Part shown: positions 1 through 8,942 of the stretch, in pieces
Numbering within the stretch: the stretch's first letter is position 1
Layout of the letters: each line of letters starts with the position of its first letter
NCBI RefSeq assembly: GCF_018390645.1
Contig: NZ_JAHBGC010000011.1
Span: forward strand, 62,001 to 126,000
Reading direction: 5' to 3'
Length of the DNA: 64,000 nucleotides
DNA from: Ancylobacter dichloromethanicus
Lineage (GTDB): Bacteria > Pseudomonadota > Alphaproteobacteria > Rhizobiales > Xanthobacteraceae
Program-made: the position numbers and the translations under genes
Notes under the pieces: model-generated
Database searches by the model: none
The model's input: the letters and a program-made list of their open reading frames with translations, nothing else
What the model was told of the DNA's origin: nothing

Positions 1-294
1 AGCGAACATGCCGGCAAGGCCTACAAGACGGTGCGCGCCGAGCTGGAGGCCTATGGCCATGAGCTGGGCGAAAAGGTCGAGATCGTCGCGCTTTCCAAGG
101 CCGATTCGCTCGACAGGGAGACGCTGAAGACCCAGCTCGATCGCCTCAAGCGCGCGGCGAAGAAGAAGCCGCTGGTGCTTTCCGCCGCCTCCGGCGAGGG
201 CGTGCGCGAGGCGCTGCGGGCGCTGGCCGGCGTCATCGACGAGGGCCGCGCGGTGGAGGAACAGCGCGAGGTCGCCGAGCCCTGGCGGCCGTGA
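1..294 (+). CDS. obgE: GTPase ObgE/CgtA, C-terminal part (cut by window edge)
   Basis: The frame is open from base 1 and ends with TGA at 292-294, so only the last 97 codons are present. The fragment carries the G4 motif (SKAD, within [10 protein letters not shown]) and the G5 motif (SAASGEG) of an Obg-type G domain, followed by a short tail. Obg GTPases bind the 50S subunit and act in ribosome assembly and the stringent response. The following proB supports the call, because obgE-proB is a common gene pair in Rhizobiales. The glycine-rich Obg fold and G1-G3 lie outside the window. Confidence 0.85.
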   Translation, partial: SEHAGKAYKTVRAELEAYGHELGEKVEIVALSKADSLDRETLKTQLDRLKRAAKKKPLVLSAASGEGVREALRALAGVIDEGRAVEEQREVAEPWRP

Positions 295-300
295 AAAGCC

Positions 301-410
301 CCCTCTCCCCCGGGGGGAGAGGGTTGGGGTGAGGGGGCGTCGCGCCAGCCGTGCGCGGCCCTTGCCCCTCGCCCGCCGCGGCGCGGCGACCTCTCCGCCA
401 CGGGAGAGGT
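301..410. repeat. Pair of GC-rich palindromes between obgE and proB
   Basis: Two inverted repeats occupy the gap. The first is a 10-bp stem (CCCTCTCCCC / GGGGAGAGGG) at 301-323, and the second is ACCTCTCC / GGGAGAGGT around 389-410. Both share the CTCTCC core, so this looks like a two-unit REP-type intergenic element. No T-run follows, so an intrinsic terminator role is not shown. The spacer 324-388 contains no recognisable gene. Confidence 0.55.
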
Positions 411-493
411 GAAGGCCACAATTCCCGCGCGCGGGCGCCCGAAACGGCGTATGTAGCGCGCCGTCGTCCCTGCTGATCCGAAGCGCGCCCGAG

Positions 494-1699
494 ATGAATC
501 ACCCGACTGCGGACACCGCTGCCGCCCTGACTGAAGACGCTGCTGCTTCCTCAAGCTGCGCAAGCGCCCCCGCCCCGGCGGCGCCGCAGCTTGGCGCCTT
601 CCGCCGCATCGTGGTGAAGGTGGGCTCGGCGCTGCTGGTGGACTCTTCGCGCGGGGCGCTGCGCCATGCCTGGCTGGCGGCGCTGGCCGAGGATGTCGCC
701 CATCTCCACCGCGAGGGCAAGGAGGTGCTGGTGGTGTCCTCCGGCGCCATCGCGCTGGGGCGCAATGTGCTGAAGCTGCCCAAGCGCCCGCTGAAGCTGG
801 AGGAGAGCCAGGCCGCCGCCGCCGTCGGGCAGATCGCGCTGGCGCGGGCGTGGTCGGAGGCGCTGGCGCATGAGGGCGTGGCGGCAGGGCAGATCCTGAT
901 CACGCTGGGCGACACCGAGGAGCGGCGGCGCTATCTCAACGCCCGCTCCACCATCGCCAAGCTGTTGGAGCTGAAGGTCGTCCCGGTCATCAACGAGAAC
1001 GACACGGTGGCGACCTCGGAAATTCGCTATGGCGACAATGACCGGCTCGCCGCCCGGGTCGCCGGCATGACCAGCGCCGATTTGCTCATCCTGCTCTCGG
1101 ACATTGACGGGCTCTACACCGCCCCGCCGAACGAGAACCCCAATGCCGCGCTCATTCCCGTGGTGCCGCGCATCACCGCCGAGATCGAGGCGATGGCCGG
1201 GGGCGCGGGCACCGAGCTGTCGCGCGGCGGCATGAAGACCAAGGTGGAGGCGGCCAAGATCGCCACCACGGCCGGCGCGCACCTGGTGATCGCCTCCGGC
1301 AAGGTGAAGAACCCCTTGCGCGCCATCGAGACCGGGGCGCGCTGCACCTGGTTTCTCGCCCCCGCCAACCCGGTGGCCTCGCGCAAACGCTGGATCGCCG
1401 GCGCGCTGGAGCCGCGCGGCACGCTGCATCTCGACGCCGGCGCGGTGGCCGCTTTGCGCCGGGGCTCGTCGCTCTTGCCGGCCGGGGTGAAACGGGTGGA
1501 AGGCGATTTCAGCCGGGGCGACGCGGTGATCCTGCGCGGGCCGGATGGTGCCGAGATCGGGCGCGGGCTGGTGGCCTATGACCACGACCACGCCGAACGC
1601 CTCAAGGGCCGCTCATCGGACGAGATCGTCACGATTACCGGGTTTGAAGGCCGCGCCGCGATGGTGCACCGGGATGATCTGGTGCTGGGCGGTGGGTGA
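494..1699 (+). CDS. proB: Glutamate 5-kinase
   Basis: This is the first enzyme of proline synthesis, phosphorylating glutamate to gamma-glutamyl phosphate with ATP in the cytoplasm. The 401-aa product has an amino-acid-kinase domain ([10 protein letters not shown] near residue 40, [19 protein letters not shown], then [12 protein letters not shown]) and a C-terminal PUA domain from about residue 300. An Ala/Pro-rich stretch of about 35 residues precedes the kinase domain. The ATG at 494 opens the frame, but there is no strong Shine-Dalgarno, so the start is less certain than the family. proA does not follow; an AT-rich island starts 6 bases after the stop. Confidence 0.93.
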   Translation: MNHPTADTAAALTEDAAASSSCASAPAPAAPQLGAFRRIVVKVGSALLVDSSRGALRHAWLAALAEDVAHLHREGKEVLVVSSGAIALGRNVLKLPKRPLKLEESQAAAAVGQIALARAWSEALAHEGVAAGQILITLGDTEERRRYLNARSTIAKLLELKVVPVINENDTVATSEIRYGDNDRLAARVAGMTSADLLILLSDIDGLYTAPPNENPNAALIPVVPRITAEIEAMAGGAGTELSRGGMKTKVEAAKIATTAGAHLVIASGKVKNPLRAIETGARCTWFLAPANPVASRKRWIAGALEPRGTLHLDAGAVAALRRGSSLLPAGVKRVEGDFSRGDAVILRGPDGAEIGRGLVAYDHDHAERLKGRSSDEIVTITGFEGRAAMVHRDDLVLGGG

Positions 1700-1705
1700 G
1701 AATAG

Positions 1706-2389
1706 TCATTGAGCCGTTGCGGCAATCATTGCCCCGGCCATAGTGGAGATAGTCCCCGCGACTCCCCAGTCGCGCGTTGTAAAAAGTACGCTCGTATCGG
1801 AAACGACCGTAATGGCTCCAACCAATTTCTGAGTTGGTATCTCCAATCGAGAAATCTTGTTTGTCGAACTCTCGAATTTGTCGCGAAGACTGCGTATTGG
1901 ATTAAATACGATCTCCTTAATAAAACCCCTCCGAAGTTGGCGGCGTCTTGATCTCAATTCATCAATTTGCTTATTTTGTAAATCAATCATAGAAATAACA
2001 AGTTCAGTAACATTGGCGTTGACGCCGCAAGACCGCAAAAGTCTTGATTCTAAATTTCTAAAATAATCGTTCTCCATTCTTTCTGTTCTTCTATATGATG
2101 TTGTTGAGTCAGATGATCCGAGGCGCGTTTCAAAGTCTGCCCACTTCATAGAAGACATAACTCGTGATTTTCCAAGCCTGTCTAGGTATATTCTTTTAGC
2201 GCGACCCTCGCTGTCTCCATTAGACATTTCCTCAACAAAGAAAGATCCCTCAATAAACTGTTTTGAATGAATATATTCTTCGATAAGGTGATTTAATTCA
2301 GAAAATTCTGCATCTGAGAATACAGTTATATCCTCACATACATTTTTGCTACGAGAGCTTTTTGATATCTCGCTCAATATTCGCGACAA
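1706..2389 (-). CDS. Hypothetical protein of the AT-rich island
   Basis: Encodes 227 aa that I do not recognise. The middle (about residues 130-175) is rich in Arg, Lys and Glu and looks helical (DLQNKQIDELRSRRRQLRR). The last 40 residues are much more hydrophobic (LVGAITVVS, then AGTISTMAGAMIAATAQ) and could form one or two membrane segments. The start is TTG at 2387-2389 with no clear ribosome-binding site; an in-frame stop lies about 24 bases upstream, so the true start must be here or internal. Base composition is far more AT-rich than the flanking genes, which suggests horizontal transfer. It is divergent from the gene at 2732. A membrane-acting effector is possible but unproven. Confidence 0.55.
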   Translation of the reverse strand: MSRILSEISKSSRSKNVCEDITVFSDAEFSELNHLIEEYIHSKQFIEGSFFVEEMSNGDSEGRAKRIYLDRLGKSRVMSSMKWADFETRLGSSDSTTSYRRTERMENDYFRNLESRLLRSCGVNANVTELVISMIDLQNKQIDELRSRRRQLRRGFIKEIVFNPIRSLRDKFESSTNKISRLEIPTQKLVGAITVVSDTSVLFTTRDWGVAGTISTMAGAMIAATAQ

Positions 2390-2624
2390 AAGAATTATAG
2401 TCGTTTGTCGCTTTTACTAAGTTGAGGGCGGGGAGCGGGAGTTGCCATTTTCAACACGAATCAAAAAAGAGAAAATAAAAATTGGCACGATAAAAGCGAG
2501 AATAATAGCGTTCAATTTTTTGAGCATTTGGTTCTCGCATTTTTTGGATGGGTCGTGCGCCCTTACTCGCTGCGCCTGGTTCACCGATGGCAATTCCCGA
2601 TCACTGTCTGAGCAGGGCTTTGCG

Positions 2625-2666
2625 CGGTTTGAACGGATTTAAATGAGTTTAAACGGTTTAAAACGG
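2625..2666 (+). promoter_or_regulatory. Iteron-like repeats, candidate operator
   Basis: Three copies of a TTT(G/A)AA(A)CGG motif start at 2628, 2648 and 2657. The first two are 20 bp apart, about two helical turns, and the third ends right against the -35 box at 2667. GTTTAAAC at 2647-2654 is a perfect 8-bp palindrome. This layout is typical of a repressor or autoregulator site. The nearest candidate ligand is the winged-helix-like protein encoded at 2732-3226 (inference). Confidence 0.5.
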
Positions 2667-2695
2667 TTGACTTCGAATGAGACTGGGTTTAGTAT
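2667..2695 (+). promoter_or_regulatory. Near-consensus sigma-70 promoter
   Basis: TTGACT at 2667-2672 and TAGTAT at 2690-2695 are separated by exactly 17 bases. The gene start at 2732 follows after a GGAG ribosome-binding site at 2721-2724. Such a clean enterobacterial-type promoter is unusual in this GC-rich genome. The rest of the gap 2390-2624 is AT-rich and shows no gene I can support. Confidence 0.6.
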
Positions 2696-2731
2696 GCTCT
2701 CATTGAAGTGAGCCAGAACCGGAGATTTTAA

Positions 2732-3226
2732 ATGAATTCAAATATTAATAGTACAATGTCTCGTGATCTGAGGGAGCTATACAGCACTGACGATTCGGCT
2801 AGGCGCGTATTCGCCTGGTTTGATGAGCGCCGAAAAGACTCGCGCGCAATGCCGGTTCGTATCGCCGCTTATAGAACTGGCCTTGACGAACGTGAAATTC
2901 GTCGCGTGTTCAAGTTGCTCGATGAAATTGGTTGTGGGAGATATATTAAGGGGAGGGGAGAAAACGAAAGCCGAATGGCTTGGACGTTGAGTATTCGGAG
3001 TATTGCTTCAGCAGCAAAAGGTGAAAGCTTTAGTCTCGAAGAGGTTGCGGTGGAGCCAGAAGATACTCTTGAGGCAGAAGGTATTATATTTAATCCGGAT
3101 GAACCGGTTATTCATACATTTAAGCTAAGATCAGATTTTGAAGTTAAAATCAGTCTTCCGTCTGATTTTACTGATCGTGAAGCTGACCGACTTGGGGCTT
3201 TCTTGAAGGCTATACCGATCAGTTAA
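2732..3226 (+). CDS. Hypothetical small protein, possible winged-helix regulator
   Basis: Encodes 164 aa not assigned to a named family. Residues 20-85 (from RRVFAWFDERRKD to MAWTL) have the size and pattern of a winged helix, with IAAYRTGLDEREIRRVFKLL as the helix-turn-helix candidate. A Glu-rich linker follows, then a compact C-terminal unit (HTFKLRSDFEVKISLPSDF, then TDREADRLGAFLKAIPI) that reads as two strands and a helix. ATG 2732 has GGAG seven bases upstream and a near-consensus promoter. Codon use is AT-rich, like its divergent neighbour, so the two probably arrived together. It may autoregulate through the repeats at 2625-2666. Confidence 0.6.
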   Translation: MNSNINSTMSRDLRELYSTDDSARRVFAWFDERRKDSRAMPVRIAAYRTGLDEREIRRVFKLLDEIGCGRYIKGRGENESRMAWTLSIRSIASAAKGESFSLEEVAVEPEDTLEAEGIIFNPDEPVIHTFKLRSDFEVKISLPSDFTDREADRLGAFLKAIPIS

Positions 3227-3233
3227 GCGCGCT

Positions 3234-3270
3234 GAGACCACTCCCCTCACCCAGGTAGGGAAGTGGTCTC
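3234..3270 (+). terminator. Long hairpin closing the island gene
   Basis: GAGACCACT at 3234-3242 pairs with AGTGGTCTC at 3262-3270, and CCCT / AGGG extends the stem after one mismatch. It begins 7 bases after the stop of the 164-aa gene. No T-run follows, so it may be a Rho-assisted end, an mRNA-stabilising hairpin or a transfer boundary. Confidence 0.45.
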
Positions 3271-3353
3271 TATGCCATCGGGTGCGGTTCGCTCAGGTGT
3301 CCCTCCCCCTTTCGTGACCCCACCTCCCCCTATCCCGCCCTATCTTGTCAGGC

Positions 3354-4370
3354 ATGCACCGTCGTTCCCTGCTTGCCGCTCCGCTGCTTCTGCTCGCCCC
3401 GCGCCTCGCGCGCGCTCAGGCTGAGTCCCCACCCGAATCCTCCACGCCCGCGCTGAACGCGGTGCTCGACCGCGCCGGCGGGCTGGAGCCGCTGCGCACT
3501 GTGCTGGTGATGAAGGACGGCGAAACGCTGGCCGCGCGGGGCTATGCCGGCGGACGGGTGGACCGGCCGACCAATATCAAATCGGCCTCCAAGAGCATCC
3601 TCGCCATTCTGGCCGGCATCGCCATCGACAAGGGCGTGCTGGAGGGGGCGGGGCAGAAGATCGCGCCGCTGCTCAAGGCGGATTTGCCCGCCGACCCCGA
3701 CCCGCGCCTTTATGAGATCACGCTCGGCCATCTGCTCTCCATGCAGGCGGGGCTGGAGCGCACCTCCGGCGCCTATTACGGCGCGTGGATCGCGAGCCCG
3801 AACTGGGTGCGCGCCGCGCTGGCGCGGCCCTTTGTCGATGAGCCGGGCGGGCAGATGCTGTATTCCACCGGCTCCTCGCACCTCGTCTCGGCTATCCTGA
3901 CGCGGGCGAGCGGGCGCTCGACGCGGACGCTCGCGCGGGACTGGCTCGGGCCGATCGAGGGGTTTGAAATCGCCGACTGGGAGCAGGACAGGCAGGGGGT
4001 GTATTTCGGCGGCAACCAGATGGCGATGCGCCCGACCTCCCTGCTCGCCTTCGCCGAGTGCTGCCGCAACGAGGGGCGCAACCGGGCCGGGGAACAGGTG
4101 ATCCCGCCGGACTGGATCGCCGCGTGCTGGCAGGTGCGCACCGCCTCGCGCTTCACCGGCGACGGCTATGGCTATGGCTGGTTCACCCGCGAGATCGACG
4201 GCGCGCGGGCGCATTATGGCTGGGGCTATGGCGGGCAGATGCTCTATGTGGTGCCCGAGCGCGGCGTGAGCCTGGTCATGACCTCCACCACCGACGCTCC
4301 CTCCGGCCGCACCGGCCACCGCGACGACCTTCACGCGCTGGCCGGCGAGATGCTCGCCGCGCTGCGGTAG
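3354..4370 (+). CDS. Exported serine hydrolase, beta-lactamase/class C family
   Basis: A 338-aa member of the penicillin-binding-protein-like beta-lactamase family (esterase, DD-peptidase or 6-aminohexanoate hydrolase relatives). The SxxK motif is SASK, with the nucleophile near residue 77. A YST motif (YSTGSSH) stands in for the usual YxN, and HYGWGYGG is in the place of the C-terminal KTG-type strand. The N-terminus (MHRRSLLAAPLLLLAPRLARA) is a signal peptide with a twin Arg, so the product is probably periplasmic. I chose ATG 3354 over a TTG at 3345 because it puts the basic residues at the start of the signal. The substrate cannot be told. Confidence 0.75.
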   Translation: MHRRSLLAAPLLLLAPRLARAQAESPPESSTPALNAVLDRAGGLEPLRTVLVMKDGETLAARGYAGGRVDRPTNIKSASKSILAILAGIAIDKGVLEGAGQKIAPLLKADLPADPDPRLYEITLGHLLSMQAGLERTSGAYYGAWIASPNWVRAALARPFVDEPGGQMLYSTGSSHLVSAILTRASGRSTRTLARDWLGPIEGFEIADWEQDRQGVYFGGNQMAMRPTSLLAFAECCRNEGRNRAGEQVIPPDWIAACWQVRTASRFTGDGYGYGWFTREIDGARAHYGWGYGGQMLYVVPERGVSLVMTSTTDAPSGRTGHRDDLHALAGEMLAALR

Positions 4371-4545
4371 CCCGATTCACAGGCATGCCCGCGCGCGGGC
4401 CTGCCGAATTGCGCGCCAGTGGCGGTTATGCGTCGGGTCGGTACAACGCGCCCGTCGCGATTGTGCAACGCAGCAACGGCGGCGCGGCGCTGGCATGCTT
4501 CGTGCTCCGGCTTCCCCGATCCATCGCCATCCCGAGGGGAACGCC

Positions 4546-5718
4546 GTGACGAAGAAGATTGAGACGACCAATTCCTCGATCGAGACGCTGCTCGCCGCCC
4601 GCAGCTTCACCCGCCGCGTGCTGTTCAAGGGCGCGCTGGCGGCCGGCGCCATGACCGCCGCCGGGCCCTATCTGGTGCGCGACGCCTTCTCCTCCTCGGG
4701 CGAGCTGAACCTGCTCAACTGGGCGGACGAGCTGCCCGACCCGGTCATCCCCGAATTCACCAAGAAGACCGGCATCAAGGTGAACTCCACCCCGTTCTCG
4801 CAGAACGAGGAGCAGATCAACAAGCTGCAGGCCACCGAGGGCGAGGGCTTCGACCTGTGCGCCCCCACCCGCGACCGCGCGCCCCAGTTCAAGGAACTGG
4901 ACGTGCTGGCGCCCTACGACCTCTCCAAGCTGAAGCTCGACCAGGTGCTGCCGGCGATGATGGAAGGCTCCACCAGCGTGTGGACCTGGGATGGCGGGCT
5001 GTACCATGTGCCGCATTGCTGGGGCTCGGAGGCGATCGCCTGGCGCACCGACCTCGCCGACCTGAAATACGACACGCTGAGCTACGGCACGCTGTGGGCG
5101 CCGGAGTTCAAGGGCAAGATGCAGGGCCGCCCGCACTCGCTGCTCCTGGGCATCGGCCTGTGGTGGGACAAGACCGGCAAGCTGCCCTCCAACCGCATGC
5201 TCGACGCCTTCAAGGACGAGGCGACGATGAAGAAGATCTACGACCCGATCCTCGAATTCGCCGTCGCCAACAAGGCGCAGGTGAAGCAGTTCTGGGATTC
5301 GGCCGACAACACCAAGTCCGGCTTCATGGAAAATGGCTGCGTCATCGGCCAGACCTGGGACGGGCCGGCGCTGTCGCTGAAGAAGGACGGCAAGCCGGTG
5401 GCCTATATGGCGCCGCAGGAAGGCGCGATCACCTGGATCGACGGCTGGTCGATGACCAGGGCGGCGGCGAACACCGCGCAGGCCTATGAGTTCATCAACT
5501 TCATCCACACGCCGGAAGTCTCGGCGATGGTGGCCAACGGCTCGGGCTACAACCCGGTGGTGAAGGGCGCCGACAAGTTCCTCTCCGAGGTGGCGAAGAA
5601 GAACTTCGCCGAGGCCTATCCCGGCAACGCGCTCGACAATCTGTGGAGCCGCCCGCCGGAGCCGTCCTGGTACGCCGAGCTGCGCAACCAGTATGCCGAG
5701 AAGTTCAAGGCGGCATGA
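4546..5718 (+). CDS. ABC transporter substrate-binding protein, spermidine/putrescine type
   Basis: Periplasmic solute-binding protein of about 390 aa and first gene of a four-gene importer operon. After a Tat-type leader (RSFTRRVLFKGALAAGAM) the mature protein begins GELNLLNWADELPDPVIPEF, the usual opening of the PotD/PotF family. The motifs VPHCWGSEAIAWR and GWSMTRAA fit as well. GTG 4546 is preferred over ATG 4495 because GAGGGG lies six bases upstream. The ligand could be a polyamine, but this family also binds other small amines and amino acids. Polyamine-making genes lie at 29.5-31.5 kb. Confidence 0.8.
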   Translation: MTKKIETTNSSIETLLAARSFTRRVLFKGALAAGAMTAAGPYLVRDAFSSSGELNLLNWADELPDPVIPEFTKKTGIKVNSTPFSQNEEQINKLQATEGEGFDLCAPTRDRAPQFKELDVLAPYDLSKLKLDQVLPAMMEGSTSVWTWDGGLYHVPHCWGSEAIAWRTDLADLKYDTLSYGTLWAPEFKGKMQGRPHSLLLGIGLWWDKTGKLPSNRMLDAFKDEATMKKIYDPILEFAVANKAQVKQFWDSADNTKSGFMENGCVIGQTWDGPALSLKKDGKPVAYMAPQEGAITWIDGWSMTRAAANTAQAYEFINFIHTPEVSAMVANGSGYNPVVKGADKFLSEVAKKNFAEAYPGNALDNLWSRPPEPSWYAELRNQYAEKFKAA

Positions 5719-5834
5719 GGCGTTTGCCGGCTTAGTACCGCCAGGGCCGGGCGTGTCCCCGCCCGTCACACGCTCCCGGATCGCCGCGGTCGCGCGGTCC
5801 GGGGCGACGGCAACCCAACTGAACGGAAATTCGC

Positions 5835-6914
5835 ATGGCCGCTGCCGTCGAGCTTGAGGGCGTCAATGTCACCTTCGGCGATTTCGTCGCGGTGAAGGAG
5901 GCCAACCTCACCATCGAGCCGGGCGAGTTCTTCTCCTTTCTCGGCCCGTCCGGCTGCGGCAAGACCACGCTGCTGCGCACCATTTCCGGCTTCATCGAGC
6001 CCACGCGCGGCGCGGTGCGGATCGGCGGGGCCGACATGAGGGGGATCGGCCCCAACAGGCGCCCGACCGCGCTGATCTTCCAGAACCTCGCTCTGTTCCC
6101 GATGATGAGCGTGGCGGAGAACATCGGCTACGGCCTGCGCGTGCGCGGCGTGCCCCGGCACGAGCGCGACGAGAAGGTGAAGAACCTGCTGATCCAGGTG
6201 GCGCTGTCCGAGCACGGCCACAAGAAGGTGGCCGAGCTGTCCGGCGGCCAGAAGCAGCGCGTCGCCATCGCCCGCGCGCTGGCGGTGGAGCCTTCCGTGC
6301 TGTTGCTGGACGAGCCGCTTTCCGCGCTCGACCTGAAGCTGCGCCAGCACATGCGCTCGGAGTTGCGCGCGATCCAGAAGCGGGTCGGCATCACCTTCAT
6401 CTACATCACCCACGACCAGGGCGAGGCGCTGACCATGTCGGACCGCATCGCGGTGATGAATGCCGGGGTGATCGAGCAGGTCGGCGACGGCCGCGCCGTC
6501 TATGCCGAGCCGCGCACGCCCTTCGTCGCCTCCTTCGTCGGCGAGAACAACCAGATACGCGGCCGCCTCACCGCCCGCGAGGGCGCGCTGGCGACGCTCG
6601 ATACCCCGCTCGGCCCGCTTGCCGGGCGCAACCCGGTGGCGCTGGAGGTGGGGCAGGAGGCGCTGCTGTTCGTGCGGCCGGAGGCGATGCGGCTGCGCGC
6701 CAACGGCACCGCCGCCGGTTTCGAGGGCGAGACGCTCGATGTCGCCTATGAGGGCAGCGTGACCCATGTGACGCTGCGGGTGAAGACCGGGCAGAAGGTG
6801 ACGGCGAGCCTTGGCGCCAGCACCGGCATCGCCCCGCCGGCCCCGGGCGAGCATCTGCGCATCGGCTTCAGCCCGGAGGACGCGCTGCTGCTGGCGCGGC
6901 CGGAAAGGCACTGA
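5835..6914 (+). CDS. ABC transporter ATP-binding protein, PotA-like
   Basis: This 359-aa ATPase energises the importer. Visible motifs are Walker A (GPSGCGKTT, near residue 39), signature LSGGQKQRVAIARAL, Walker B LLLDEPLSALD and the switch region ITHDQGEA. A C-terminal TOBE-type domain (about 240-355) is typical of PotA/CUT1 ATPases and often has a regulatory role. ATG 5835 follows the binding-protein gene by 116 bases. The next gene starts one base after its stop, so translation is probably coupled. Confidence 0.88.
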   Translation: MAAAVELEGVNVTFGDFVAVKEANLTIEPGEFFSFLGPSGCGKTTLLRTISGFIEPTRGAVRIGGADMRGIGPNRRPTALIFQNLALFPMMSVAENIGYGLRVRGVPRHERDEKVKNLLIQVALSEHGHKKVAELSGGQKQRVAIARALAVEPSVLLLDEPLSALDLKLRQHMRSELRAIQKRVGITFIYITHDQGEALTMSDRIAVMNAGVIEQVGDGRAVYAEPRTPFVASFVGENNQIRGRLTAREGALATLDTPLGPLAGRNPVALEVGQEALLFVRPEAMRLRANGTAAGFEGETLDVAYEGSVTHVTLRVKTGQKVTASLGASTGIAPPAPGEHLRIGFSPEDALLLARPERH

Positions 6915-6915
6915 G

Positions 6916-7926
6916 ATGAACGGCAACCTCGCCTTCGTCTTCGGCCTGCCGCTGGCGGTGGTCGTGTTCTTCTTCGCCTTCGCCGCCTATGAGCGGCGCG
7001 CCGGTGTGGCGACAGGGCCCGGCTTCTTCCAGCGCAACGGCCTCGCCATCGGGCTCTATCTGGTGGTGGCGGTGGGATTCTGGGCCTTCTTCATCATCCT
7101 GCTGCCGCAGCTCGCCATGGTGGACATGTCGTTCCGCCCGAAGCTGCCGCCCTCGCAGATGGGCGGGCCGAAGGACCTGTACACGCTGGAGAACTACCGC
7201 TACTTCCTGTTCGGCTCGACCACCTCGACCGAGGAATGGAACTGGCTGCACATCAAGGCCTTCTTCCTCACCATCGGGGCGAGCATCGCCATCACCCTGC
7301 TGAACTTCGCCATCTGCTACCCGCTGGCCTTCCACATGGCGCAATCGGCCACGGCGGCGCGGCTGCGGGTGCTGCTGCTGCTGCTGATCCTGCCCTATTG
7401 GGTCAACGAGATCCTGCGCGCCTTCGCCTTCCGGGTGCTGCTGTCCTCGGGCGGCATCATCAACCAGATGCTGATGGGCAGCGGGCTGACCGCCGAGCCG
7501 GTCGACTTCCTCGGCGCCGATGTCGGGCTCTATGCGGGCCTTTCCTACGCCTATCTGCTGATGATGATCTTCCCGCTCTACAACGCCATCGAGAGCCTGG
7601 ACAAGAATCAGGTCGAGGCGGCGCGGGACCTTGGCGCGCCCTGGTGGCACATCCACGCCTTCATCGTGCTGCCGCATGCCAAGCCGGGCATCGCCTCGGG
7701 CTGCACGCTGGTGTTCATGCTGACCGCCGGCGCGCTGGCGGCGCCGCTGGTGCTGGGCGGGCCGCGCACGCTGTGGTTCACCCCCATCGTCTATGACCGC
7801 TTCTACCAGGCCTTCAACTGGCCGCAGGGGGCGGCCTATGCCTTCATCCTGCTGGTGAGCTGCATCGTCTTCGTGCTGGTGGTGCTGAAGGCGTTCAGGC
7901 TCAGCCTTGGAGAAATCACGCGATGA
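6916..7926 (+). CDS. ABC transporter permease, PotB-like
   Basis: Inner-membrane permease of 336 aa. An extra N-terminal hydrophobic segment (LAFVFGLPLAVVVFFFAF) precedes the usual six-helix core. The cytoplasmic EAA loop that docks the ATPase reads EAARDLGAPWWHIHAFIVLP. The start is ATG 6916, directly after the ATPase stop codon; a longer in-frame extension upstream only overlaps the ATPase gene and is not used. It pairs with the next gene to form the channel. Confidence 0.85.
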   Translation: MNGNLAFVFGLPLAVVVFFFAFAAYERRAGVATGPGFFQRNGLAIGLYLVVAVGFWAFFIILLPQLAMVDMSFRPKLPPSQMGGPKDLYTLENYRYFLFGSTTSTEEWNWLHIKAFFLTIGASIAITLLNFAICYPLAFHMAQSATAARLRVLLLLLILPYWVNEILRAFAFRVLLSSGGIINQMLMGSGLTAEPVDFLGADVGLYAGLSYAYLLMMIFPLYNAIESLDKNQVEAARDLGAPWWHIHAFIVLPHAKPGIASGCTLVFMLTAGALAAPLVLGGPRTLWFTPIVYDRFYQAFNWPQGAAYAFILLVSCIVFVLVVLKAFRLSLGEITR

Positions 7927-7939
7927 TGAGGTTCACGCG

Positions 7940-8827
7940 ATGAATCCGGGTCCGTTCCAGCGGGTGATGTTCACGCTCTACACGGCGGTGTTCTTCCTTT
8001 ATCTGCTCGGGCCGCTGGCGGTGATGGCGGTTTCCGCCTTCAACACCCCGCAATACCCGCAGGTCTGGCCGATCGAGGGGGTGACGCTGGACTGGTTCGC
8101 GGCGCTGTTCGCCGACCGGGACATGATGACCGGCCTCAGGATGAGCCTGTGGATCGGCCTGCTGGTGGTGTGCATCGCAGTGCCGATCGGGCTGGCCGGG
8201 GCCATCATCATGACCCAGATCCAGCCGCGCGTGCGCTCGCTCTATTATCTTGTCGTGGTCTCGCCGGTGCTGACCCCGGGCATCATCATCGGCATTTCCA
8301 CCGTGGTGTTCTGGCGCCAGTTCACCGGGCAGACCGGGACGCGCTTCCTCTATGACGGGGTGGTGCTGACCGTGCTGGGGCAGGCGAGCTTCATCTCCGC
8401 CTATTGCATGCTGATCATCCTCGCCCGGCTGCAGCGCTTCGACCGCTCGCAGGAGGAGGCGGCGCTGGACTTGGGGGCCAGCTACCCGCAGGTGTTCCGC
8501 CACATATTGCTGCCGTTCCTCAAGCCGGCGCTGGCCTCGGCGGCGGTGCTGGCCTTCCTGTCCTCGTTCGAGAACTACAACACCACGACTTTCGCCATCC
8601 TTTCCGACAAGACGCTGACCACGGTGCTGGCGGGGCGGGTGCGGCAGGGCTCGACCCCGGCGATCTCGGCGCTGGCGGTGGTGATCGTGGTGACCACGGT
8701 GATCGGCGCCATCGCCTACGAGATCTACAAGCGGCGCGCGGATGCGGCGGCGGCGGCGCGCCAGCGCGCGGCGCTGGAGGCCGAGGAGGCGGAGATGTCC
8801 GGGACGCCGGCGGCGGCGATGGGGTGA
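7940..8827 (+). CDS. ABC transporter permease, PotC-like
   Basis: Second permease, 295 aa, with six hydrophobic segments beginning VMFTLYTAVFFLYLLGPLAV and the EAA loop EEAALDLGASYPQVFRHILLP. ATG 7940 gives a normal N-terminus, while the open frame further upstream adds only charged residues overlapping the previous stop. The C-terminus has an Ala/Glu-rich tail. It completes the binding protein-ATPase-permease-permease operon; the next gene is on the opposite strand. Confidence 0.85.
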   Translation: MNPGPFQRVMFTLYTAVFFLYLLGPLAVMAVSAFNTPQYPQVWPIEGVTLDWFAALFADRDMMTGLRMSLWIGLLVVCIAVPIGLAGAIIMTQIQPRVRSLYYLVVVSPVLTPGIIIGISTVVFWRQFTGQTGTRFLYDGVVLTVLGQASFISAYCMLIILARLQRFDRSQEEAALDLGASYPQVFRHILLPFLKPALASAAVLAFLSSFENYNTTTFAILSDKTLTTVLAGRVRQGSTPAISALAVVIVVTTVIGAIAYEIYKRRADAAAAARQRAALEAEEAEMSGTPAAAMG

Positions 8828-8942
8828 CACGGGATCGTCTCCCCCGCGAAGCGGGGCCGCCGCCCCGCACGCGATGGCGGTGGCCGAAACGGAACGGCCG
8901 CCCCGCGAGGGACGGCCGCCGCCTTGCGGGAGATCCGCCCGA

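Noticed and set aside
2442-2642. A 66-codon frame in the AT-rich gap of the island
   Set aside because: It has no ribosome-binding site, no similarity I recognise, and its end runs into the repeat-operator region.
4378-4545. ATG 4495 as the start of the substrate-binding protein
   Set aside because: It adds 17 residues without signal-peptide character; GTG 4546 has GAGGGG at good spacing and a proper Tat leader.
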